A stretch of DNA of 64,000 nt, from contig NC_037596.1 of the NCBI RefSeq assembly GCF_003073045.1, forward strand, positions 12,769,950 to 12,833,949. Reading direction: 5' to 3'. This stretch comes from Pomacea canaliculata. Lineage: Eukaryota; Mollusca; Gastropoda; Architaenioglossa; Ampullariidae. Positions 8,892 to 18,922 of the stretch are shown one piece after another; within the stretch, counting starts at the first letter, position 1; every line of letters starts with the position of its first letter. The translations under genes were made by a program, and so were the position numbers. The notes under the pieces were generated by a model. That model was given only the letters and a program-made list of their open reading frames with translations, ran no database searches and was not told the origin of the DNA.

Positions 8892-11800
8892 GTGACTACT
8901 CAAACATCACTTTATCAGTGCGGTTGTTCTTGGCCCATAGCTTTGTTAGGAAAATGTCATTTTGGTATACCATATACTGTCATAAGTTTTGAGGGAAAGA
9001 GTGTACATTTTATATAAAACCTTATAACGTCGAACAAGACAATATATGTCTCCGAAATAGAAATCGGGCGCAATATATATTTTATTCAGAGAATTGCAGT
9101 TACTCTGGATTTGATCATATATGATAAGCCATCTCCATCGGCATCAACTTCTTGTTTTCCCCCTAATTTCAACTTGTTTCCTAACTTGATTTTTTAGGAC
9201 TATAATTATTATACTTCAGTCCGAACAAACCTCTTTATCCTGCTTACATTCTTGAAAAGCCAAGACATTTCACTTTGTCTCCCAAGTACAGTTAGTGGTA
9301 TCCTTTTATCAGGCCTTTTTCATTCTTGTTTTAAAACATAGAAGTCAGTTCTTATAAGGCCAGAGCCTGTCTCCCCATTTATTTCTTATTAGAGATTTTC
9401 TGACTAATACACTGTCATAATTTCCCATACTTGCCTGCTTGTTACAATGTATCACATGTTTATCACTATCAACCTATCTACAGTACTGAAGCAGTTCTGC
9501 AGAGTGTTTGTGTAATCTTTGTGCTAAAGTATCGCTACTAAACTTGCTTTTGCCTTTTTACTATAGATTATTCTACTCTTCTTTAAAGGCTCAAGAATAT
9601 AGTTATGACATCCTTAAAATAATATTTTTGTCTATGCCATCATCATCATCATTTGTCCTGGACACCTCCGTGCCTGACACAAGGTTTTCTATGTTGTTCT
9701 GAATTTAAAATGAAGGAATATTCAAACATAGGAGGGTACAAAGAGCTGTTTCCAAGGTTTATGACTGGATTATTTTCAAGTGTGGGAATATGAAAATATT
9801 TGTACTGGATAGTAATCAGGGGTCGATGAAAAAGCTTCTTTGACATAAGTTGCTGCTGCTTATGAATAACACCTTCTGTAATCTTGTCTACTTTCAGTAA
9901 AGCATTATTATCTAGTGATGGATGAATAAGAATAACGATTATAAGGGGCTTATATTATGTAGTATTACAACCTAGACATAGATAAATAACATCACCAATA
10001 TTGTGGGCTTTTATTATGGTAATAAATTTTAACTTTAAGGTGTACTCTCTCATTAAATCTAATGACGAAAAGAGTACTTAACGTTTTTGTAATCTCCACT
10101 TTGAGTTCTTAGTTTTTCTCCCCTCCAATGGTTAGCAAATGCAGTTTAAAACAAAATTAACGCATGCAATTGCAAAAACATAGCAGCAATAGTTTTTGGT
10201 GGTGTTTAATCTCTATTTTTAAAATATCATTGTTGTACTGGTTATTGCATTCTTATATGTTTTTAATTTTGCGATATGCCTGTTTCTTTGAATTATTTTA
10301 AAACAATGTTTTAAGCACTGAAAATGTATTTTGTAACATAATCATAACCGTTTATTATCTGTTATGCAGAAAAAATTCTAGATTGTATGTGGTCTGATGA
10401 TTATGACTGTCATATTGCTGCTGAATATACATTCAAACGACAAGAGGATTCTGTACTAATCACGTTGGCACAGAAAGTGGAAAAGGAATTAACAACTTTC
10501 ATCTGTAAAATCCTGAGTCAGTCTGAAACTTACTCCGGAAAGTGCCGCTGTAACCTAAGAGGTAAGAATGTCAATGTCAAATGCTTCAATAGTTGTAAAA
10601 AAGCCACTTTAGGTAAAGCATTGGTCACTTATTGCTGGTCTTTCATTCCTGCAATAATATTCAGATTAATGTCCGGTACGCTCATTTAAATGAGGCCAGT
10701 TGCCAATATAAAGTTTTGCAGTAAAAGTGTTTCATTCACTGTGGAACCAAAGATATGTTCCGCTAACAACAGACTTCTGTGATGAAACAGCATTGAACAT
10801 AAGATTTTCTTTCGTTTAACCAGCTCTTTAGAAGCTTTTAAATGTTCTACACAAAATTTGGGTGACGTCGGACTTCATGTACATATTCTTTTACTGTCAC
10901 CACATGCTGAATATGGTCAGGTCAGGTCAGGTCAGTCCCATGCCCGGTCCGGGCGTAGGGGGGACCGTCCGGCAGCAGCAACAGACAGAATTTTCCACCC
11001 GGTCCTGTCTTCAGCAGATGAGAGCAGGTACGGCATCTCGCGTCCGGTCCATTCTTTGATGTTGGTGACCCAGCTTTTCCTCGGACGACCACGACGACGG
11101 CTCCCTTCGAGGGTTCCTTGTAGGATTGTCTTGGACAGGGTGTTGTGGCGGGTGACGTGACCGAACCAGGCGAGCTTGCGCCGCGTCACTGTTGCCAGAA
11201 GGGGTTCATGTGGGCCCACGAGGGAGGTCACGGTGCTCCGTACGTATTCGTTGGTCTTGTGTTCGCGGTACGAGATGCGGAGCAGCCTTCTCAAGCACTT
11301 GTTCTCAAAGGCCTGGAGTTTCTTTTCCGTTGCGGCAAGCAGTGTCCAAGTCTCGCAGCCGTAGAGAAGGATTGACACCACGATGGACTTGTACAGCCTG
11401 TGCTTGGTACTGAAGCTGATTGAGTTGCTCCGCCAGATCCTGTCCAGCCTGGACATTGCGGATGTTGCCATACCAATCCTGATACGGATCTCTGCTGTAC
11501 AGCAACCATCTTTAGTCAGCTTTAGCTGAATATGGCTGTCACCTTAAAAAAGCAGGAATAAAAAAAAATTGACTTGACTGGAGGCAGAACTACTAAATGA
11601 ATTATAAAAAGCACTTACTAACTAAATGTAAAAGTTTCAAACGGGGATTGAGACGGAAAGCTAAGAGATAAGGGTAGGTTTCTATGCCTTGTCTTTGCAG
11701 AAGTGGAATGATATTTTTTAAAATCTACTCCTTTTATAGTCATGAAAGTCAACAAGAATACATTCTGAAAAAAAGCTTTTACTTAGCAGATGTTGACCCA

Positions 11801-14800
11801 TAAAAAGGATTGACTAGTATAACGCTGTCATTATGAACTGTTATCTCCACTGCTGCTTTTCGCCTATTGCTACTGAAAAGAATATTTTTTTAATGTAAGG
11901 ATTTCATAAATGGCAATCAAATCAACATTTAATGACTATTTTGCTAGATTTTTTTTGGGGGGGTATTGGGGAAAAGAATTTATTGCAAATGAAAGTTACT
12001 GGTGAGAAAAGAACTTGTTTTGCAGTGAATAGCATCTGCAAAAAAAATAACAGTATTTGTGACACATGAATTTTACGTTATAACAAACATTATTACAATA
12101 TTCTTTTCTTTTTCTCCTGCCCAATCTTAATATTTTGTTTCTTTTTTAGAAAACTATGAAGTCAAATCTGAAGCCCAAGTTATTACAAAAGATACAAGTA
12201 AGTAAATGCAGCAACATCTGAGAATAAAATTTTTACTCACGAACTCTTCTTCTGAGTATTTTTTTTTTTGGGGTACTATCTTATCACTTATTTTATATTT
12301 CCAAGCTGCTGTATTCAAAACACTATTAGGCAATATGTTAGAATAGTCTGATCGATCTAACATACAGCAGTAATGTATACATACCATTTTTACAATGTGA
12401 TACTTTCTTTTACTTGAGGCATGTAAACCATGAATGAGTAATACTGAATACCATTTGTTCTGACACAAAATTTGTTACTCTGTAATAGAATGAAATGACA
12501 TTTTAAAAATCATTTATGAGCAATCAGTCAAAGGTTTATTTGCACATTGTGTATTGCATGGATGAACATTAACTGCTTAAAAATATATTGAAATATTTCT
12601 TACACCAGCTATTTATTCAGTACTTCTTTTCTCAGATGACAGTCATGACATGTAATGTGTTTGCGTAGGTATCGCAAGTGGAGAACCAGAAACCGCTCCT
12701 AATGATAAAACTGTCATTGCAATTGTAATTCCGATCGTGATCCTTCTGTCGACCATCATTCTCACCTTGATTTTTCGAAAAAGGCTATTTAAATGTAAGC
12801 AAACATATTTTTCCATTCAAAACTAAAGAAATTAAGTAAACAGAAAAAAGTCGAACAAAATCAAAAAGATTCAAGACCATTTACATTACGCGTTAGAAAT
12901 ATTGGTTATTATTTATTGTGCTCTTTACTTTCCTTGATATCTTCAATACTATTATAATTAAGTAAGCGCTATGGCAAATACTTTTAATGAGCTAAATTTT
13001 ATTTTGAACTGTATATTTATAGTAGTAGTAGACTACTTCCACTAATGATAATAATAATGACGGTTAAAGTAGTACCCTCAGTGTTTTACGCATAAATAAA
13101 TGATTTTAGGGTGTACAACTGGACAAAAACCACCATCATCTGAAAGGCAAGTTACCTTTAAAATCTTTCAAATCAAATTTTAAAGATATTTAACAAAAGT
13201 ATACTGTATGTAGTATATAATAAATATAGATAAGAACGAAAATCAGTTAATGTAGTCAAACTTTTTTCAACCAAAAACCCTTCTTTTTTATTCAGGATGC
13301 ATGATAGCTGGTTTGCCATAATCTGTACTTTTTCCTCTGAAAGTACATCAGGTCAGGTCAGTCCCATGCCCGGTCCGAAAGTTGAAAGTACATACATTTT
13401 TCAATAAATGCTGGGATTCCCAAGGTGACTAATATCATCGTTAACAAACCACATCAGTAGGGTATAAGCATATAAAATGCTTGTAAAAGGTCTCCCGCAG
13501 ACAAAAATTTTGTGTACGAGTTATTAGCCTTAGTTCACCCGATTAAATATCAATAGGCTAAGAGGAAACAGAATTCAACAATCTTTCATAAAAGAGAGTA
13601 GTGGGCCGTCTTCGGAATAAATGCAATTATTTTAGAACATTTCAAGAGAACTGTAAATGTTGCATACAAAAAATTAATGCGGGTCATAAAGTACAGTTTC
13701 ACTCTTGTTCTTTCTTTTTCTTTGTATCTTTCCTTCTAAAAGAATAAAAGGTGGTGTGCATTTGCTCAGTGTGAGCGAGTCAGTGAGGGAGCAAGAGCAA
13801 CAGAAAATTCTCCCATTGAAACATGAATTAATCGCCCATTAAGACATTTGTTAGAATTTTTTTTATCAGATGTCAAGAATGTAAAGACACCCATGATAGT
13901 GTTGGTCCTCACGAAGTGCTTTTAAGGTGAGCAGAGAGAATTTTGTCACAAAATAAAACATTGGCTTATTGTTGAATTTTGAATGCAATTTAAAGACTAG
14001 GTCTCATTTTTGTGCCTTGATCAAAATCGTGAGAACGATATTTGACCTCTTTTTCATCTATTTTGACTTACCATACTTTATTTTGAATTCTTTCAGTTAA
14101 GTATTGGGTATAATAAAGAGATTCGCTGAATCATGTTTATAGAAGCATGCCTAGGATACATGATGTTTTTTTTACACTAAGAAATAATCTGAATTGCATT
14201 GTTTGTTGTCTATTGCACCATTCCTAAAGAGGAATCTGTTGCCAGCATGACAGACAAGTTGATCTATTGCTTAATTTTTTTTTTAATTTTTATTATTATT
14301 TTACTTTATTTGGTGATTTCGAATTTAAGAAAATAGAAAATAACAAAATCATAACCGGTGTGTTTCTAATTCAATATTTATCAGCAGGGAAAAACAAATG
14401 TATTACAGGTAAGCATTTGGTAATGGAAACCTAATGATAACTCGATAAAGTGGTTAAATGATGTAGTATTTTGTTTAATTTTGATATGTGAGGAACCCAG
14501 TTTTATCTGTGGTTTGACTCCGATAGCACACTTTTTGATGTCCATGCTTTTAGTGATTTTTAGGGTTTTACTGTCAGATTTCCTCTGTTGCCAAATTACC
14601 CACACATCAGTAGTCATCTACTATTGGCTGTGGGGAGTTCCGTTTAGACCCTCACCAAGTTTTATCCTCATGTCAAAGCAATGTGGCGGAGTGTACCCAT
14701 TGTCTCATGCAAACTTTGTGGAGATAATAGTGCAAAAGGGTTGGGAGATGGGGGATAGGGACCAAAGATGTGTGCCCTGAGCATGAAATGAAAAGCTCTC

Positions 14801-16745
14801 AAAGATGATATGTCCGGTTGCGCAGTCACACTAGAGAGATTTAGTGAAAACTCTTGGATGCATCATCAGATAAAAATAATTATAATGAATGGACAATAAA
14901 ATGTGCTTATACCCCAGGCTAGATCAGATAACCTTTTCTTATCATTGGTAGACAAATTATGAAACATGGACAAGCACATGAAGAAATCCACAGCTTATAT
15001 AGACGCATTAGGTCATCAAGGCTTTAGAGCTAATGAGAGTAAAGTTTATGAAAATTATAACTACCTTAGTTTCAGCATGACATCACTGATTAGAGTTCTT
15101 TCAGTGCACAGGTGAGAATAATTGTTTTTGACAGTTTGTAAGTAAATCAGTCTGCTTTTGCTAAGAAAAAAAAATTGTGAATTGCTTGTCAATTCATTTA
15201 AAGTCTCTGGTTTTATTCTTTGACTTTTTCATAGCTATTTTTCCCACATTTGTAAAGATGCTTGTTTGTCTAGCATCGACGAATGCAAAATTTCACAAGA
15301 AGCAGAAAAAGCAACAGGAACCAAAGAAACTTATACTCGCTGGCATAAATCAGTGGGTTGTGGCTATTTTTCATCTATTATTCCCTTAATTAAAAGTGAA
15401 AGATCAAATCATCCTTCATCTCAAACTGGCTCACCAACTAAAGCAACAAGGTAAAAATGTATTCAAGGAAGGTTAGTTTACTTTTATCTTTAACCTTTTT
15501 ACTCTCTCTCTCTAATGTAAAGAGCAAGAAAAAGTCACATATTCACACATGCATGTTTTAAACTTGTATGCATAAATATTCATACATATTGTCTTCTATA
15601 ATGTTAAAATCATTAGTGGCAGAGACAAGGCTAAAAATCAGAACTGATCATTACTGAAAGTGAACCCAACTGATCTATAAGGCAAAAAATATCTTTTTTC
15701 CAGGCAACCCAGAGATAAACACTGTACTCTACAGAACTTTAAAAATTGTGTGTTTCACATATTTCCAATGTCCCCCTGTCTTTCCTCTCTTTGCGCCATA
15801 CCTGACTTTATTTAACCAAAGAACAGAGGATGGGCCACTAAGAGTGCAAACTTGTGGTGGGCAGTAAATAAACTCATGATAAGAATAACAAATAACATCA
15901 GCAAAACATTATAAATATCATAGCAGATAGAACACAGGTGTGTAATGGAAAAAGTCTGGTTGCAGAGAGTATAGAAAATTCAATCAGAGATCAAAATCAA
16001 AGACAAAGAAAATTGATAATATTTGAACATTAAGATGAAAACATCACAGTATATAGAAATATGTTATTGTCATTGTCGTTTGTACCACAATTGATGATGA
16101 TCATTAAAAGCTTATAAAATTTCTTATAATATTTTTTACTAATTCCTAATATAAGACTTAAAAGTGTCATCTGGTATGGCCATAAAGTAGCAAGTCAGTT
16201 TGAGGCTATAAGTTTTGAATTCTATCCTCAGCCTGCTCTCAATAATTGTACTTTAATATTTTTGCTGTCTGTAAATATATCAAAGTATTATAATTGCTTT
16301 ACAAATAATTTATAGGATTTTCGTGAATAAATAGCTTGCGTTTGGGACAAACAAGTCCACTATTGTTTAGTAGTGGCGTATACAGTATGCAAATGTAAGT
16401 TTTTTGTGAAATGATACTTGTCTAAAAAAAAATTACTCTTTTTTTGATCTGCCTTAGTCTCCATTTTTATATGCTATTAAATGTTTTAAGAAAGGCAAGA
16501 TTAAACGTTTCCAAAAGAATAACAATGTTTTGCTACTTCTGTAAAAAAAGTATTTCTTTGCTTAAACTTTGTCCCTGTGTGCTACCATATTGATCTTTTT
16601 TAATCAAATTTATATCACTTACATGGATTATTTGGATGCTGGCTGTTCTAGTTCTGATGATCACAAGACTTCATACATAGATCATAGTGTCATTGAAGTC
16701 AAAGCCAAGGACATCAATTTGAAGAAATCACGGGACTGTGCCTGA
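8787..16745 (+). CDS. locus 2: short-type single-pass receptor
   Basis: Exons: 8787-8891 (X1), 10370-10561 (X2), 12150-12197 (stalk), 12669-12794 (membrane), 13110-13146, 13870-13926, 14388-14408, 15076-15111 (less sure), 15274-15450 and 16652-16745 (tail, ends TGA). Every junction keeps the frame: ectodomain exons are phase 1-1, the first tail exon is 1-2 and the rest 2-2. The predicted protein has a small cysteine-containing Ig-like domain split over X1 and X2, a short stalk, one membrane helix and a tail of about 130 residues. The 5' end is unresolved: the frame is open from an ATG near 8636 through a hydrophobic stretch into X1, so either the first exon is unspliced there or a signal exon lies further up. 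The intron after 13146 starts with GC. No enzyme or signalling domain is visible in the tail. Confidence 0.65.
10370..10561 (+). CDS. locus 2 X2 exon (second half of split Ig-like domain)
   Basis: 192 bp, phase 1-1, acceptor TTATGCAG, donor AGAG|GTAAGAATG. It contains LDCMW, YDC, DSVLITLAQKV and FICK, with a C-terminal CRC. The locus 5 homologue is exactly the same length (192 bp) and that of locus 8 is 189 bp. The pattern Cys-x-Trp, then I-T-L, then Phe/Trp/Cys resembles the C to F strands of a V-like Ig domain. Confidence 0.75.
10906..11535 (-). mobile_element. LINE 3' fragment with 11-bp target-site duplication
   Basis: The insert 10917-11524 (608 bp, minus orientation) lies between perfect 11-bp repeats GCTGAATATGG at 10906-10916 and 11525-11535. 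It encodes the C-terminal part of a non-LTR reverse transcriptase polyprotein: KHRLYKSIVVSILLYGCETW, FENKCLRRLLRI, RRKLAWFGHV and RRRGRPRKSW are family hallmarks. The frame is open for about 195 codons to the 5' truncation point. The 3' end is a (CCTGA)n pentamer run. The element sits in the locus 2 intron after X2, antisense to the gene. It is 5'-truncated, with the endonuclease and polymerase core missing. Confidence 0.85.
12150..12197 (+). CDS. locus 2 stalk exon
   Basis: 48 bp, phase 1-1, acceptor CTTTTTTAG, donor ACAA|GTAAGT. It encodes a short polar linker (ENYEVKSEAQVITKDT) between the ectodomain and the membrane exon. Loci 5 and 8 have stalk exons of 45-60 bp in the same place. Confidence 0.6.
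12669..12794 (+). CDS. locus 2 membrane-spanning exon
   Basis: 126 bp, phase 1-1. After a polar start (GEPETAPNDK) comes a helix rich in Val, Ile and Leu (TVIAIVIPIVILLSTIILTL) and then the basic stop-transfer FRKRLFK. Single-pass, type I by position. Confidence 0.8.
13110..13146 (+). CDS. locus 2 first cytoplasmic exon, followed by a GC donor
   Basis: 37 bp, phase 1 to 2 (WCTTGQKPPSSE). The intron begins AAAG|GCAAGT, a strong non-canonical GC-AG donor that matches the U1 consensus at all other positions. The locus 5 and locus 8 counterparts are both 28 bp and make the same phase change. Confidence 0.6.
13338..13393 (-). mobile_element. 34-bp LINE micro-insertion with 11-bp target-site duplication
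   Basis: Perfect 11-bp repeats TGAAAGTACAT lie at 13338-13348 and 13383-13393. The insert 13349-13382 begins with 29 bases identical to the 3' end of the LINE fragment at 10917 (caggtcaggtcagtcccatg and on), then five extra bases. It is an extremely 5'-truncated sister insertion of the same LINE family, in the same orientation, in another intron of locus 2. Confidence 0.85.
13870..13926 (+). CDS. locus 2 cytoplasmic exon 2
   Basis: 57 bp, phase 2-2, acceptor TTTTTTATCAG, donor TTAAG|GTGAGC. It encodes RCQECKDTHDSVGPHEVLL: a CxxC pair and acidic residues, with no named motif. Confidence 0.6.
14388..14408 (+). CDS. locus 2 micro-exon with tandem (NAGNAG) acceptor
   Basis: 21 bp, phase 2-2 (REKQMYY), donor ACAG|GTAAGC. 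The acceptor reads ATCAGCAG, so splicing at the first AG (exon from 14385) would add one codon and also keep the frame. Alternative use of the two would change the tail by one residue. Confidence 0.5.
15076..15111 (+). CDS. locus 2 possible small cytoplasmic exon
   Basis: 36 bp, phase 2-2 between AGTTTCAG and ACAG|GTGAGA, encoding SMTSLIRVLSVH. It fits the phase rule but the polypyrimidine tract is short, so it may be optional or not an exon. Confidence 0.4.
15274..15450 (+). CDS. locus 2 cytoplasmic exon, large
   Basis: 177 bp, phase 2-2, acceptor TTGTCTAG, donor ACAAG|GTAAAA. About 59 residues, polar, rich in Ser, Thr and Lys (SIDECKISQEAEKATGTKET, then TRWHKSVGCGYF, ending SQTGSPTKAT). 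No catalytic or adaptor domain is recognisable. Two tyrosines occur but neither fits the ITIM consensus. Confidence 0.65.
16652..16745 (+). CDS. locus 2 terminal exon
   Basis: 94 bp from acceptor GTTCTAG to TGA at 16743-16745, entering in phase 2 as required. It encodes SSDDHKTSYIDHSV and IEVKAKDINLKKSRDCA. The terminal candidate of locus 8 is also 94 bp, though the sequence is different. Confidence 0.6.
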
Positions 16746-18690
16746 ATTGCTAACTGACAAGATTAGGTGAAATATAGCGCTTAAGGTCTTTTTTCCTCTA
16801 AAAATTATGAGCCTCTTCTTTTATATCTACATTGTATGTAACATATTTTATTATGAATTAACAGCTGATCACATAATTTATATTCTTGTAACTTTGCATT
16901 GGTGTGCTAAGATATATGCACAGTAGTGTACTCATACCAGGAGAGCTATAGCAGAGCTGAGGAAGAATAATTCTCTATATTCTTTGAATGTGAAACATCA
17001 GTTTGTGCCCCAATACACACAAACATACATGAAAAAAGAAAAAAAGATTACTTGTTTTATGTTAAATTCAACTGTCTTTTATGAACATTTAAATCTGGTA
17101 GTTTTCTTAGTGCTTTATGTCTTAAAGAAATTTTCATCATTATTTTACAGATAGAGGACAAAACAACACATTCAACATCCTGGACAACGTAGTCAGAGTT
17201 TAGTTTATTCCTTGTTATTCCTCGAGGAGCATAGGGCCACAACAACACCTCGCCAGCGGACCCGGTATAGGGCAACCCCCTGTCAGTTGGGCCTATGTGG
17301 TTCCTATGTTCTTTCCCTCGCTCTCTCTGGAGCTTTAATCAACTGAAAATAAACTCGCCCTATGAGCTGGTTTTGACAAGTCACTTTAAAGAAGAAGATA
17401 ACTCAGATTGTTATTCAGTTTTACAAAGCGATTCCTTCCCTTAAAACTCTCTGAATCCTGTCATCATTGTCATCATAAACTATACTCATGGTTACATTTG
17501 ATATTATGTTGAGATTCAACCCACATTATATATTTTGCTGCATTGCTAATAGTTGAATTTAGTGTTTAGACGGGTTTTTTTTTCCTTTGGCATGGGCTTT
17601 GTGGTGAGTAGGGATGTTATTGGACAGGATCGGTATATAAAGAGAGCCTTATAATTGGTAAAAGTTTATTCCTGTTTGCTATATTCTCTGTATATATATA
17701 TATGTAGTCATTACTACATGTATGACATGGACCCTAATGTCTGTATATATGTTTATGCATGTACATAATATATAATTTTTATAGATATTATGTGTGTATC
17801 GTTCTGCTCGTATTTGAAATTGTATGATGATTTGTATTGATTTATAACGGGTATAAACTTGATTTGAAAATTCAAGGAAATAAAAGATTGGAAAAAAATC
17901 ATAGAGTTTGGGGTGAACAAAAGTCTATATGTACACAGCTGAATCTTAGAATTAATTATGGGCTTCTGACAGCTTCTAATCTTCTTGTTTGTTAAATGTG
18001 GCTTTCATCTTCAGTCATGTGTAATCTGCAGATCCATCAGCTCTCTCTTCCTCAGCATCTTTATTTTTTTACTACTCATTCCTACTTGGACTCAAAAAGC
18101 AACTGCCTCAACAGTGTGTCACAAATGTCTTATCAAATTTAAAACTACTATTCCAACATTACATAGTTCCTGATTTTTTCATCTATAACTCTCTCTACAC
18201 ACCATGTACTAGTTTTGAAAACTTAAAACTGTTGTTGAGAATCAAATTTTAAAAATCACTCTCATACTATATAGAATCGCTACTTAAGAGTAGATTAAAA
18301 AGAGTGCTAACAAGATGGAAAGTTTGGCTTAAGCAGTGTTATCTCATTTAAAACAATATTTGTTCAAATAAAAATTGTGTTGTGTACTTTATCGCTATAT
18401 AACTTATTTTCTTAATAGACAAGGCCTAAAACTGTCTGAGATTAGAAATATTGTGCAATTGGCCCCAAAGTTTTGTTCCTCATCTCTCAAAACTTTTGTA
18501 CTTTCTTCTTTTTCCAAACTTTGCGTTTTTTGTTTATCTCTTCCTACTGTCTCTGTTGCCGTTCTGTCTTGACCACTTCTGTTTTTTATTGTGTGTTAGC
18601 GGATGCTAATTTGAAAGAAGCAAAAATCATGGCAGTGACCTTTTATTTTGCTCATATTGACTATATTATTTGACGCTTACGAGGTCACAT
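16746..18690. other. locus 2 3' flank and intergenic stretch to locus 3
   Basis: A possible poly(A) signal AATAAA lies at 17879-17884. A moderately GC-rich segment at 17215-17350 looks like a repeat tail and is listed separately. TA repeats lie near 17692-17705. No other gene is seen. Confidence 0.5.
17215..17350 (-). repeat. probable 3' end of an unclassified interspersed repeat
   Basis: GC-richer island in AT-rich flanks. On the minus strand it holds TGGCGAGGTGTTGTTGTGG and CCTATGCTCC and ends in AATAAACTAAACT, the style of a retroelement tail. I cannot assign a family, and no second copy was found in the window. Confidence 0.3.
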
Positions 18691-18770
18691 CTTGCAAAGC
18701 GCATAAGTAAATAAGTATCACAAGTAAAATACGCAGGAAAATGAAACATACTCTAACGCCCCAGCCTGCC

Positions 18771-18777
18771 TATAAGT
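18771..18777 (+). promoter_or_regulatory. possible TATA box of locus 3
   Basis: TATAAGT lies 79 bases upstream of the locus 3 start codon, the right spacing for a TATA box with a 5' leader of about 45 bases. Confidence 0.35.
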
Positions 18778-18849
18778 AATCCTATCTCAGACGGACGACT
18801 CTATTTGTTCTGACCTGCCACATAAAAAGAAGAGCTAGAGAACCTTACT

Positions 18850-18922
18850 ATGGGTGTTTTTAGTGCACTTTGGAGTCTGTTACTGGTACTTATTGGACAA
18901 AACACAACGTTTGCCTTTACAT
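18850..18922 (+). CDS. locus 3 signal peptide exon
   Basis: ATG at 18850; 73 bp coding, ending phase 1 at ACAT|GTAAGT. It encodes MGVFSALWSLLLVLIGQ and TTFAFT, a standard signal peptide. The end TFAFT is identical to that of locus 4. Confidence 0.8.

Noticed and set aside
15350-15400. ITIM/ITAM motifs in the locus 2 tail
   Set aside because: Tyrosines occur, but the +3 hydrophobic and -2 positions do not fit the consensus.
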